From: Clostridia bacterium
GTDB lineage: Bacteria > Bacillota > Clostridia > Oscillospirales > CAG-272
Assembly (NCBI GenBank): GCA_017520365.1
Contig: JAFXFQ010000030.1
Span: 1-24,353 of the forward strand
Reading direction: 5' to 3'
Length of the DNA stretch: 24,353 nt
This document shows positions 7,000 to 15,200 of this stretch, in pieces; the first letter of the stretch is position 1; each line of letters begins with the position of its first letter. The translations under genes were made by a program, and so were the position numbers. The notes under the pieces are model-generated. The model saw only the letters and a program-made list of their open reading frames with translations, searched no databases and was not told where the DNA came from.

Positions 7000-8865
7000 A
7001 TGATGTATAAGGGGGATTATGCCTTGTCGCTCATAGTTTTAATAAAAAAGAAAATAAATGAAACAGGATATACTTGGGCAGATCTTTTCGGTGCTTTTTG
7101 CGCAGCGTTTGTAATTGCTTCTGCCGTGTTTGTGCTCGGCAACGATTTTCAGAATCTTGCTCACGTTCATAGTTATTCCATAGTTTTGCCTGCCATTATT
7201 TGCATTTGTATCACAGCCCTTCTTTCGGGTCTTTCTCTGTTTGTTTTCGGGAATTCCCGTGTTCAAAAGGGTGTGCTTCTCGTTGCATGTCTGTTTTTGT
7301 GTGCCGCTCTTGTCGTAGGCTATTCAAAGGACGTTTTTTTCTGTCTCGGACTTGCATTTGTTCTTGTGCTCGTGATAAAGTACGCCGTCGGTCTTGAAAA
7401 CGAGGGTGAGATACAGATACTCAAGCGCTTTGACGATAAGCATTCTCTTATTGTGGTGTCTGTTCTTGTTGCGGCCTTTACCGCAGGCGTTTTTGCAATG
7501 ACTGCTGCAAAATATGCTACCTTCGGCCATTCCACGTTTGATTTCGGTATTTTTGCCTGTATGTTTGAAAATATGGCAGAAACAGGCCTGCCCAATACTA
7601 CCGTGGAAAGAGGAAAAGAGCTCAGCCATTTTGCTGTACATTTTTCTCCATTCTACTATGTTCTTCTCCCCGGCTATATGCTGTGGCGCTCTCCCCTGTA
7701 TCTTCTTTTGGTTCAGGCTCTCGGAATTGCTCTCGGTGCATTTGCTGTCAGAAGAATATGCCGCGCGCTGCAGCTTTCGCCCTCTATGGCCACGGCCTTT
7801 GCGGCGCTTTATCTCCTTTTCCCCTCCATGTCCAATGGGTGCTTTTTCGATTTTCACGAAAACAAATTCCTTTCCGTACTTATACTGTGGTCGCTGGTGT
7901 TTATCCTTGAGGAAAATCGCATCGGAACAGCTGTATTCTTCCTACTTATCCTCACGGTGAAGGAGGATGCGTTCATTTACGTTATCACCATCTGCATCTG
8001 GATGTTCGTAACAAAGCGAGACCGACTATTTGCCGTGATAGGTGCTGTTGCCTCATTTTTCTGGTTCCTCTTTGCTTGCCAAATGATCCGGGTATGTGGT
8101 GGAGAGATCATGTCTGACAGATTTGCAAACTACAGCGTTGAGAAGGACGCAGGTCTCTTCGGGGCTGTCCGTACCTGCTTTATTGATATAGGCTACCTTA
8201 TCAAAGCGGTGTTTGCCGGAGCCGCAACGGACAGGTTTAAGGAGCTTACGTATTCCGGTCAGAAGCTGGAGTTTATCTGGTGGCTCTTTGTTCCTCTTCT
8301 TTTTGCACCTTTTCTCAGAAAGCGCTCTTCAGAGCTGGTTTTGCTAATTCCCCTTCTCGTTATTAACCTTATGCCCGAATGGCGCTATCAGTTTAACGTG
8401 GGATATCAGTATACATACGGCACGGCGGCTCTTCTTATTTTCTCTGCAATTATGTACGTGAAGGAAGCGTCTCCCCGGGTCCGCCGCTTTCTTGTGACCT
8501 CCATGGTGTGCATATCCATGGTATTTATGATCTCTCTTGTATGGAATAGAGCAGGCGGATATTTCAGCGAGTACAGTGAAAACAAGACAAAATACGATAT
8601 GACGGTGGAGGCTCTTGAAATGATTCCTGAGGATGCCACTGTTACCGCATACGGCTGTATGGTTCCTCACCTCTGGCAGGTAGACGTACTGCAGACTGTG
8701 CCCAAGCATTATGGCCAACTTGTTCCTACTGAGTATTTTGTAATAGACAAGCGGTATGAAACAAGCGGGAATATACTTGATATGTATCATTGTATGGGTA
8801 ATGATTATGACCTTATCTGTGATAAGGGTTACGTTAAAATCTTCAAAGTAAAAGGGTCCGATTAA
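7000..8865 (+). CDS. DUF2079 family multi-pass membrane protein
   Basis: A 621-residue integral membrane protein with roughly a dozen hydrophobic segments. Family marks are the FDFGIFACMFENMAETG stretch followed by a His-containing HFSPFYYVLLPGYMLWRSP segment, a LYLLFPSM helix, and FFDFHENKF. DUF2079 proteins look like membrane glycosyltransferases of the GT-C type, but their substrate is not established, and I infer none here. The C-terminal 130 residues are likely extracytoplasmic. The outer start is ATG 7000, which would almost coincide with the predicted transcript start. A TTG at 7024 has AAGGGGGA 7 bases upstream and is probably the real start. It is the first gene of a same-strand run to 14757. 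Confidence 0.85.
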   Translation: MMYKGDYALSLIVLIKKKINETGYTWADLFGAFCAAFVIASAVFVLGNDFQNLAHVHSYSIVLPAIICICITALLSGLSLFVFGNSRVQKGVLLVACLFLCAALVVGYSKDVFFCLGLAFVLVLVIKYAVGLENEGEIQILKRFDDKHSLIVVSVLVAAFTAGVFAMTAAKYATFGHSTFDFGIFACMFENMAETGLPNTTVERGKELSHFAVHFSPFYYVLLPGYMLWRSPLYLLLVQALGIALGAFAVRRICRALQLSPSMATAFAALYLLFPSMSNGCFFDFHENKFLSVLILWSLVFILEENRIGTAVFFLLILTVKEDAFIYVITICIWMFVTKRDRLFAVIGAVASFFWFLFACQMIRVCGGEIMSDRFANYSVEKDAGLFGAVRTCFIDIGYLIKAVFAGAATDRFKELTYSGQKLEFIWWLFVPLLFAPFLRKRSSELVLLIPLLVINLMPEWRYQFNVGYQYTYGTAALLIFSAIMYVKEASPRVRRFLVTSMVCISMVFMISLVWNRAGGYFSEYSENKTKYDMTVEALEMIPEDATVTAYGCMVPHLWQVDVLQTVPKHYGQLVPTEYFVIDKRYETSGNILDMYHCMGNDYDLICDKGYVKIFKVKGSD

Positions 8866-8869
8866 GTTT

Positions 8870-9553
8870 ATGGCAGAACAAGAATTACATAAATTTCACC
8901 GCCGCAGAATGAGAAGAAGATTCAATCGCTACGGCGCTGACGTATTTGATACTCATCAGCTGATGGAAATGCTTTTGTTTCATTCCATAAAGCGTAGTGA
9001 TACGAATGAGCTTGCTCATATTGTGCTGAATGCAAAGCCTGACGGCGGGTTGAAGGCATCAAGCGAGCAGGATTTTCTTGACATTGACGGAGTGGGAGAG
9101 AATACGGCAAATCTTTTGTCGATCTCCTCTGCAATGACAGTGCGGCTCTTGCACGATACTATTTGTACAGAGCCACTTGATTCCGATTTTTCGGCAATGC
9201 TCTGCGCGTGGCTCTGCTTTGCTGATAAAAGTGATAAATCGGTGGTTGCCTTGTTGCTTGACGAAAAGAAACGTCTTTTGGAAAAGCTTTGGTTGTCAAG
9301 AGGAATGTCAAATCGCCCCGAGAGCTATTTGGAGATCCTGCTGCATGCGATAAAGGCATCTTCAGGCGACAAGTATCCAATAAAAAATGTAATAATTGCC
9401 CATAACCATCTTGATAGAAGCAAGGCCTCCTCTGCAGAGGACGTATACATGACTATGCTTTTGTCAAAGCATCTTTCGAAGGCGGGAGCCTGCCTTCTTG
9501 CAAGCTATATAGTAACGGATACCGATTGCGTAAATTGCGTCGGAGTAATCTAG
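8870..9553 (+). CDS. RadC/JAB-domain-like protein, divergent
   Basis: The N-terminal half (about 1-100) follows the RadC plan: HRRRMRRRFNRYGADVFDTHQLMEMLLF, then a helix-hairpin-helix-like FLDIDGVGENTANLL. The C-terminal half holds a JAMM-type metal site, HNHLDRSKASSAED, which keeps H-x-H-x7-S-x2-D spacing but lacks the usual Pro-Ser-Gly-Asp residues after the second His. At 227 residues it has family length. RadC proteins are not proven DNA repair enzymes; a role as metal-dependent hydrolase or in DNA processing is only possible. It starts 4 bases after the DUF2079 gene, with a weak ribosome site, and is probably cotranscribed. Confidence 0.82.
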   Translation: MAEQELHKFHRRRMRRRFNRYGADVFDTHQLMEMLLFHSIKRSDTNELAHIVLNAKPDGGLKASSEQDFLDIDGVGENTANLLSISSAMTVRLLHDTICTEPLDSDFSAMLCAWLCFADKSDKSVVALLLDEKKRLLEKLWLSRGMSNRPESYLEILLHAIKASSGDKYPIKNVIIAHNHLDRSKASSAEDVYMTMLLSKHLSKAGACLLASYIVTDTDCVNCVGVI

Positions 9554-9572
9554 ACCGATAAAGGAGTAAACT

Positions 9573-10097
9573 ATGAGACAGCTTTGCGAATATCTTGAGT
9601 GCGGACAGATAGTGTCTACCCACGGTGTGCGTGGCACGGTGCGCCTTGAAAGCCGTTGTGATTCTCCCCGTGTTCTTGCTTCTCTCAAGAGAATGTACAG
9701 AAAAAAGGGCGGAGAATACGTTGAACTGAAGGTGGTAAGCTCCTCCATTCAGAAGAATATGGTGCTATGCACCTTTGAGGGGCTTGATTCCCTTGAGGCG
9801 GCGGCAGCTATGAAGGGCACTGTTCTCTATGCAAGGAGAGAGGACTTCAGGCTGAGACGAGGCGAATATTTCTGGGCAGATATGATGGAACTTCCCGTTA
9901 TCGACGATGAAACGGGAGAGGTATACGGTCATCTTTCCAATATTCTTACCCCCGGTGCCCATCAGGTTTATGTTGTTAAGAGGGAGGCGGGCGAGTTTAT
10001 GATCCCCGCAGTTCCCGAATTTATCAAGGAGATATCCCTTGGTGAAGAGAGGGCAGAGGGCATCTACGTTAAGCTTATTGAAGGAATGATAGAATAA
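9573..10097 (+). CDS. rimM: Ribosome maturation factor RimM
   Basis: Assists maturation of the 30S subunit head, binding ribosomal protein S19 in known members. At 174 residues it has family length. The N-terminal RimM domain shows GQIVSTHGVRGTVR and the FEGLDSLEAAAAMKG segment. The C-terminal PRC-barrel shows YFWADMMELPVID, HLSNILTPGAHQVYVV and EFMIPAVPEFI. The ATG has AAAGGAG 7 bases upstream. It lies 19 bases after the RadC-like gene and about 47 bases before the preferred trmD start. The usual partners rpsP and rplS are absent. Confidence 0.96.
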   Translation: MRQLCEYLECGQIVSTHGVRGTVRLESRCDSPRVLASLKRMYRKKGGEYVELKVVSSSIQKNMVLCTFEGLDSLEAAAAMKGTVLYARREDFRLRRGEYFWADMMELPVIDDETGEVYGHLSNILTPGAHQVYVVKREAGEFMIPAVPEFIKEISLGEERAEGIYVKLIEGMIE

Positions 10098-10144
10098 GAG
10101 AAGAAAAAGGAAGTTTTTTGCAAGGGCGAAAAACAAATTATATT

Positions 10145-10948
10145 ATGAGATTTGATATAATGACCCTGTTTCCCGATCTTGTAAGGAGCGTACTTTCCGA
10201 AAGCATTATCGGAAGAGCGCAGGAGGCGGGGCATCTTGAGATTAACGCCTATAATATCCGTGATTGGTCTAAGGATAAGCACAGAAGAGTTGATGATACT
10301 CCCTGCGGCGGCGGAATGGGTATGCTCATGGCGGCTCCTCCTATATACGATTGTTATCAGGCTGTTGTTCAAGACAGGTCTGAGGGCGAAAGGATCAAGA
10401 CCGTGTATATGTCTCCTCGCGGCACTACTCTGACCGAGTCTGTTGCCAAACGAATAGCGGGGGAGTGTGACCGTCTCGTTATTCTTTGCGGACATTACGA
10501 GGGTGTTGATCAGCGTATTATTGACGAAATAATAGACGAGGAAATCTCCATCGGCGATTACGTGCTGACGGGAGGCGAGATTCCTGCCTGCATACTCGTG
10601 GACTGTGTTTCACGTCTCTGTAGCGGTGTCCTTTCCGAGGCTGAGTGCCACGAGGTGGAGAGCTTTGAAAACGATCTCCTTGAGTTTCCTCAGTACACCC
10701 GCCCTGTTGAGTTTATGGGAAAAAGGGTTCCCGATGTGCTGCTGAGCGGCCACCACGGAAAAATTGAGGCGTGGAGGCTTGAAAGAGCTGAGGAGATAAC
10801 CAAAGAGCGCCGTCCCGATCTCTACGAAAAATACGCAGCCCGTAAGGCTGCGGCAGAGGCGGAAAAGGCGGCAAAGAGGAAAAGACGTCAGATGTATGCC
10901 GAAAGGGCGAGACAGAAAAAGGAAAAAGGTGATAACGATGCTTTGTGA
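10145..10948 (+). CDS. trmD: tRNA (guanine-N1)-methyltransferase TrmD
   Basis: Methylates G37 next to the anticodon of tRNAs with S-adenosylmethionine (EC 2.1.1.228), preventing frameshifts. The protein begins MRFDIMTLFPD, as in the family. It shows DDTPCGGGMGMLM, the SAM-binding knot LCGHYEGVDQRIIDE and IGDYVLTGGEIPA, then YTRPVEF and LLSGHHGKIEAWR. The Lys/Arg-rich C-terminal tail (about 235-267) is somewhat long. I chose ATG 10145 because it matches the family's first residue. An in-frame TTG at 10118, with AGGAAG 4 bases upstream, would add nine residues. The stop overlaps the next gene by 11 bases. Confidence 0.95.
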   Translation: MRFDIMTLFPDLVRSVLSESIIGRAQEAGHLEINAYNIRDWSKDKHRRVDDTPCGGGMGMLMAAPPIYDCYQAVVQDRSEGERIKTVYMSPRGTTLTESVAKRIAGECDRLVILCGHYEGVDQRIIDEIIDEEISIGDYVLTGGEIPACILVDCVSRLCSGVLSEAECHEVESFENDLLEFPQYTRPVEFMGKRVPDVLLSGHHGKIEAWRLERAEEITKERRPDLYEKYAARKAAAEAEKAAKRKRRQMYAERARQKKEKGDNDAL

Positions 10949-11744
10949 GACCGTTTATCTGAGAGAGGACGACAAGGACGTCCGCCTTGAGACCTATATT
11001 TCAAAAAAATCGGGCGATATGTGGTGGACACCTCCCCGTGATTGTATGATAATCATTCCCGGCGGAGCATACTGTTTTCTTGCAGAAAGAGAGGCAGAGC
11101 CTCCCGCAAAGGCATTCCTTGGCGAGGGCTTCAATTGCTTCGTGCTCTACTACTCCATCGGCGAAAAGGCAAAGTTCCCCCGCCCCTTGCAGGATGTTTC
11201 TCTGGCAATTGCTCATATTAAGAGAAATGCCGAAAGGTATAATATAAACCCCGACAGAATCTTTGTCTGCGGCTTTTCCGCAGGCGGTCACCTTGCCGCA
11301 TCTGCCGGAGTTTTTTGGAATCGCCCCGAGGCAGCATTTGAGGGCATGATGGCAGGAGAAAACCGCCCTGCGGGAATGGTGCTCAGTTACGGAGTTGTAT
11401 CCTTTGGCGAGCATACACATCTTGAATCCTGTCGTTATGTTACCGGTAAAGAGGACCCTACTCCCGAGGAGCGCGCTTATTGGTCTCCGGACAAGCACAT
11501 TGGCCCCGATACCGTGCCTGCATTCCTTTGGCATACTCAGAAGGATGACTGCGTTGACGTAAGATGTGCCCTTGATATGACAAATGCTCTGATCCTTGGC
11601 GGAGTTCCTGCTGAGATACATATCTATCCTGAGGGTCCTCACGGCCTTTCTGTGGCAACCGAGGAAACGGGAAATGCGGATGCACATATTGCTCACTGGA
11701 TACGCGATTGCGCTGAGTGGACAAAAATAATAAAAGAGATCTGA
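10938..11744 (+). CDS. Alpha/beta-hydrolase esterase, paralog 1
   Basis: A 268-residue cytoplasmic hydrolase of the acetyl-esterase/xylanase-like type. It has the oxyanion-hole IIIPGGAY (about 38-45), nucleophile Ser114 in CGFSAGGHLAAS, an acid in HTQKDDCVDV, and the catalytic His in GPHGLSVA. There is no signal peptide. Substrate is not known from sequence; deacetylation of sugars or oligosaccharides is inferred from the GH1 gene three places downstream. The ATG at 10938 lies inside the end of trmD, with AGGTGA upstream, indicating translational coupling. It is the first of three adjacent paralogs that share the FNCFVLYYS, AHIKRNA and GFSAGGHLAAS segments. Confidence 0.88.
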   Translation: MLCETVYLREDDKDVRLETYISKKSGDMWWTPPRDCMIIIPGGAYCFLAEREAEPPAKAFLGEGFNCFVLYYSIGEKAKFPRPLQDVSLAIAHIKRNAERYNINPDRIFVCGFSAGGHLAASAGVFWNRPEAAFEGMMAGENRPAGMVLSYGVVSFGEHTHLESCRYVTGKEDPTPEERAYWSPDKHIGPDTVPAFLWHTQKDDCVDVRCALDMTNALILGGVPAEIHIYPEGPHGLSVATEETGNADAHIAHWIRDCAEWTKIIKEI

Positions 11745-11746
11745 TC

Positions 11747-12571
11747 ATGCTTTGCGAAAAAATATACTTAAACGAAGAAAATAAGGACGTAGTCTTAAAA
11801 ACCTACGTTACCGAGGAATATGTAAAGGGTATAAAAAGAGACTGTATGCTGATCCTTCCGGGAGGAGGATACAATTTCTGCGCACTACACGAGGACGAGC
11901 CCGTAGCAAAGGCATTTATGTACCGTGGCTTCAATTGCTTTACCCTTTATTATACGGTAGGTGAGAGGGCAAGCCTTGACGTTTCACTGAAGGATGTGTC
12001 AAAGGCCATTGCCCACATAAAGAGAAATGCGGACAAATATAATATAGACCCCGAGCGGGTGTTCGTTTGCGGCTTTTCTGCAGGCGGTCACCTTGCCGCA
12101 TCCATCGGCACTCTTTGGCATCGCAGCATTGCGGCCTTTGAAGGGATGGAGAGGGGAGAAAACCGACCTGCGGGAATGATAATCTCTTACGGAGCCTGCA
12201 CTTTGGGAGAATATTCCCATGAGCTGAGCCGAAGGTTCGTTTACGGTAAGGATATTCTGACAGAGGACGAGATCGAAGCCCTTTCCCCCGATAAAAACGT
12301 GGATGAAAACACAGTCCCTGCCTTTATATGGCATACTGCAAACGATGAGGTTGTTCACGTGGGCAATGCTCTCGCAATGGCAGAGGCTCTCATGGAAAAA
12401 GGTATACCCTCAGAGCTTCATATCTATCCCTTCGGCTGGCATGGCCTTTCCGTCTGCCTTGACGGTGTGGGCTTTGGCTCGGAGGACAAATCAAATATTC
12501 ACGTGTCCGGCTGGGTAGAGCAGTGTGCTCAGTGGATAAGGGTGATCAAAGGAGCAGACCATGCTGTTTGA
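11747..12571 (+). CDS. Alpha/beta-hydrolase esterase, paralog 2
   Basis: A 274-residue paralog of the preceding gene. Visible catalytic parts are LILPGGGY (oxyanion), Ser111 in CGFSAGGHLAAS, HTANDEVVHV with the likely acid, and WHGLSVC with the likely His. It differs from the other two in the loop after YYTVGERA, where they have KAKFPRPL, which may alter substrate choice. The ATG is 2 bases after the stop of paralog 1, with only a weak AGAG ribosome site, so it is probably coupled. The final 11 bases overlap paralog 3. No signal peptide is seen, so action is likely on imported sugar derivatives. Confidence 0.87.
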   Translation: MLCEKIYLNEENKDVVLKTYVTEEYVKGIKRDCMLILPGGGYNFCALHEDEPVAKAFMYRGFNCFTLYYTVGERASLDVSLKDVSKAIAHIKRNADKYNIDPERVFVCGFSAGGHLAASIGTLWHRSIAAFEGMERGENRPAGMIISYGACTLGEYSHELSRRFVYGKDILTEDEIEALSPDKNVDENTVPAFIWHTANDEVVHVGNALAMAEALMEKGIPSELHIYPFGWHGLSVCLDGVGFGSEDKSNIHVSGWVEQCAQWIRVIKGADHAV

Positions 12572-13373
12572 ATCAATACATCTCAGAGATAACGAGAGGG
12601 ACGTGCGCATGGATACGTACTGCGCCCTTCCTATGTGGAGCATGGATCCGAGCCCCGCAAGAGATGCGCTGCTGATCCTTCCCGGCGGAGCCTATGCAGG
12701 TCACGCTGCCCACGAGGCAGAGCCTGTTGTTCGTGCATTTATGCCCCACTGTTTTAACTGCTTCGTGCTTTACTATTCTGTTGGCGAAAAGGCGAAGTTT
12801 CCCCGGCCCCTCAAGGACGTTTCTATGGCGGTGGCCCATATAAAGAGAAATGCGAAAAAGTATAATATTGACCCCGAAAGAGTGTTTGTCCTCGGCTTTT
12901 CCGCAGGAGGACACCTTGCCGCATCGTTAGGCACCATGTATGACCGTGATTTTGCCGCCTTTGAAGGTATGGCAGCAGGTGAAAATAAGGTTCGCGGTAT
13001 GATACTTGGCTATCCTGTTGCGACTCTTGGAGACTGCACTCATGAATTTTCCCGCAGTATGGTAATGGGAAAGGCGGATGCAACGAGAGAGGAATGGGAG
13101 AAATATTCCCCTGATAAAAACGCAAATGAAGGCTCCGCTCCTGCTTTTATTTGGCATACTGCAGAGGATAAGGATGTCAGCGTTAAGAATTCCCTTATTT
13201 TAGCGGGCGAGCTGATAAAGAGAGGCATCCCCACCGAGCTTCACGTATACCCCTATGGGCATCACGGTCTGTCCGTTGCCAATAAGGAGATAGAGTGCGA
13301 GAATCCCACAAACGTGGACCCACACGTGGCAGGTTGGGTGAAGGACTGCATTGAATGGACGAAAATAATATAA
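12561..13373 (+). CDS. Alpha/beta-hydrolase esterase, paralog 3
   Basis: A 270-residue paralog with LILPGGAY, nucleophile Ser114 in LGFSAGGHLAAS, HTAEDKDVSV and HHGLSVA. It is closer to paralog 1 than to paralog 2 in the EKAKFPRPLKDVS stretch. It has a good AAGGAG ribosome site inside the end of paralog 2 and ends 22 bases before the GH1 gene. All three paralogs end in a W-x2-C-x2-W type tail (for example DCIEWTKII). Three intact copies with conserved triads suggest retention for different acyl substrates rather than decay. Confidence 0.87.
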   Translation: MLFESIHLRDNERDVRMDTYCALPMWSMDPSPARDALLILPGGAYAGHAAHEAEPVVRAFMPHCFNCFVLYYSVGEKAKFPRPLKDVSMAVAHIKRNAKKYNIDPERVFVLGFSAGGHLAASLGTMYDRDFAAFEGMAAGENKVRGMILGYPVATLGDCTHEFSRSMVMGKADATREEWEKYSPDKNANEGSAPAFIWHTAEDKDVSVKNSLILAGELIKRGIPTELHVYPYGHHGLSVANKEIECENPTNVDPHVAGWVKDCIEWTKII

Positions 13374-13395
13374 ATTTCAGATAGGAGACATAAAA

Positions 13396-14757
13396 ATGAG
13401 CTTCAAAAAAGACTTTTCCTGGGGCGTGGCAAGCGCCGCCTACCAGATCGAGGGTGCCGCATTCGAGGATGGCAAGGGCCTTTCCATTTGGGACGTTTAT
13501 TCTCATATCCCCGGCAAGATCAAGGAAGAGCACAACGGTGACGTCGCTTGTGACCACTATCACAGATATAAAGAGGATGTGGCTCTTATGAAGGAGCTAG
13601 GCACAAAGGTGTACCGTTTCTCCGTGTCCTGGGCAAGAATTATCCCGAACGGTATCGGCGAGGTAAACCAGAAGGGAATCGATTTTTATAACAATCTTAT
13701 CGATGAGCTTCTCGCTGCGGGAATCACGCCCTGCCTCGTTCTCTTCCATTGGGACTACCCTTATGAGCTTTATAAGAAGGGCGGTTGGCTTAATGCAGAC
13801 AGCCCTGAGTGGTTTAAGTACTATACTGAGGTCTGCGCAAAGGCCTTCGGTGACAGAGTTAAGATGTGGATAACCTTCAACGAGCCTCAGTGCTTCCTCG
13901 GAGAGGGTCACCTTAATGGAGGTACTGCCCCCGGTATCAAGATGACCGTTGGCGACGTTGTCCGCATGGGTCATAATGTAATGCTTTCCCACGGTAAGTC
14001 TGTTATGGCGATCCGCGAGCTTGTTAAGGACAGCATCGTCGGCTATGCTCCCTCCTGCGATGTTTGCGCCCCGGATAATGACGATCCCGCAAATGTTGAG
14101 GCTGCAAGACGCCGTTACTTCTCCTTTGATGAGGAGTGGTGGATGTGGAACGTCTCTCTTTGGAGTGACCCCGTTATGCTGGGACGCTACCCTGAGGAGG
14201 ACGAGGTTTTTCAGCGCAAGCTTAAGCCCCACCTTCCCGAGGGCTATGAGGATGATATGAAGATAATCTGCCAGCCCCTGGATTTCTACGGCCAGAATAT
14301 CTATACCGCATCTCATTGGACCGCAGATGAAAACGGCGTTGCTCAGTGGACACGCCTCCCCACAGGCACAGCAAAGTCCACAAACAATTGGCCCCTCACC
14401 CCCGAGGCCCTCTATTGGGGCCCGAAGTTTCTCTATGAGAGATATAAAACTCCAATTATTATTACCGAAAACGGTATGGCTTGCCATGACTGGATATCAG
14501 TTGACGGAAAGGTCCATGACCCTAACCGTATAGATTACATAACACGCTACCTCAGAGCTCTCAAAAAATGCTCCGAGGACGGCGCAGAGATCGCAGGCTA
14601 TTGGTATTGGGCACTTCTCGATAATTTCGAATGGGGAGACGGATATACACAGCACTTCGGCCTCGTGTATATGAATTACCAGACCCTAGAACGTGTAAAG
14701 AAGGATTCCTTCGAGTTCTATAAGGAGGTCATTGCCTCCAACGGAGAAAACATCTGA
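13396..14757 (+). CDS. Glycoside hydrolase family 1 beta-glucosidase
   Basis: A 453-residue retaining glycosidase of usual GH1 length, cytoplasmic (no signal peptide). It begins FSWGVASAAYQIEGA, the family N-terminal signature. The acid/base is Glu163 in TFNEP and the nucleophile is Glu358 in ITENGM. The aglycone and sugar-binding wall is WALLDNFEWGDGY. The phospho-sugar-binding Ser/Lys/Tyr loop of 6-phospho-beta-glucosidases is absent (HFGLVYMNY instead), so an unphosphorylated beta-glucoside or related glycoside is expected (EC 3.2.1.21 or similar). The ATG has TAGGAGA upstream. It is the last gene of the cluster, followed by a terminator. With the three esterases it suggests breakdown of acylated plant glycosides. 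Confidence 0.94.
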   Translation: MSFKKDFSWGVASAAYQIEGAAFEDGKGLSIWDVYSHIPGKIKEEHNGDVACDHYHRYKEDVALMKELGTKVYRFSVSWARIIPNGIGEVNQKGIDFYNNLIDELLAAGITPCLVLFHWDYPYELYKKGGWLNADSPEWFKYYTEVCAKAFGDRVKMWITFNEPQCFLGEGHLNGGTAPGIKMTVGDVVRMGHNVMLSHGKSVMAIRELVKDSIVGYAPSCDVCAPDNDDPANVEAARRRYFSFDEEWWMWNVSLWSDPVMLGRYPEEDEVFQRKLKPHLPEGYEDDMKIICQPLDFYGQNIYTASHWTADENGVAQWTRLPTGTAKSTNNWPLTPEALYWGPKFLYERYKTPIIITENGMACHDWISVDGKVHDPNRIDYITRYLRALKKCSEDGAEIAGYWYWALLDNFEWGDGYTQHFGLVYMNYQTLERVKKDSFEFYKEVIASNGENI

Positions 14758-14762
14758 TTAAA

Positions 14763-14795
14763 AAAACGCCCGTTGCAAATTGCAACGGGCGTTTT
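14763..14795 (+). terminator. Terminator after the GH1 gene
   Basis: A 16-base inverted repeat (14763-14778 with 14780-14795), AAAACGCCCGTTGCAA and its complement, ends in TTTT and begins 5 bases after the GH1 stop. Confidence 0.85.
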
Positions 14796-14806
14796 GCAAC
14801 GTCCAT

Positions 14807-14994
14807 ATAAATCGGAGTTTGAAGGTGTAAGGCTATGTGGAGGGCTTTTTGCAAAAAGCCCCCCACACCCCCAAAAAACCTTAAAAAAGGAATATTTTTT
14901 GTTTTTTCTTCTTTTTTTAAAGTTTTTTGGAGTGCAGAACCTTTTTTTCAAAAAAGGTTTTGCATCTTCCTCTTACCTTCAAACTCTAATTTAT
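14807..14994 (-). repeat. Inverted-repeat element, copy B (about 188 bp)
   Basis: A relative of the element at 6736-6911 in the opposite orientation. The ends are ATAAATCGGAGTTTGAAGGT and the complement of ATAAATTAGAGTTTGAAGGT, differing at two of 20 bases. It contains a near-perfect hairpin (GTGGAGGGCTTTTT/AAAAAGCCCCCCAC), the shared 29-base core at 14881-14909 and a second hairpin near 14938-14965. It lies between a terminator and the atp promoter. The remaining 14995-15141 holds only a lone TATAAT (15010-15015) without a good -35 and a start-stop codon pair at 15074-15079. Confidence 0.65.
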
Positions 14995-15141
14995 AGTTAG
15001 AAGGCGGGGTATAATAACGGGTGAGGCCGGGATTGGCAACAATTATTCTTTACCGGATATACCTAAGGAGACCATGTGAAATTGCTGATACGGCATTTTG
15101 CAACATTTACACAAAAATGGGTAAAATTTGATGGATTATTA

Positions 15142-15170
15142 TTGAAAAGTTACCGTGTAAATGGTATAAT
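15142..15170 (+). promoter_or_regulatory. Sigma-A-type promoter of the ATP synthase operon
   Basis: TTGAAA (15142-15147) and TATAAT (15165-15170) are spaced by 17 bases. The predicted start of transcription near 15177 leaves about 24 bases before the first gene. Confidence 0.85.
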
Positions 15171-15200
15171 AATCCAAATCACAAGTAAAGGTCAAATTAT

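Noticed and set aside
7324..7857. A 177-codon antisense open frame inside the DUF2079 gene
   Set aside because: It is the complement of membrane-helix codons and has no start context or domain.
11001..11696. A 231-codon open frame antisense to esterase 1, with a similar antisense frame in esterase 2
   Set aside because: The antisense frames resemble each other only because the sense genes are paralogs; no independent coding evidence.
13597..14487. A 296-codon open frame antisense to the GH1 gene
   Set aside because: The GH1 frame has complete catalytic motifs. The antisense frame has no ribosome site or recognisable domain and follows from codon usage.
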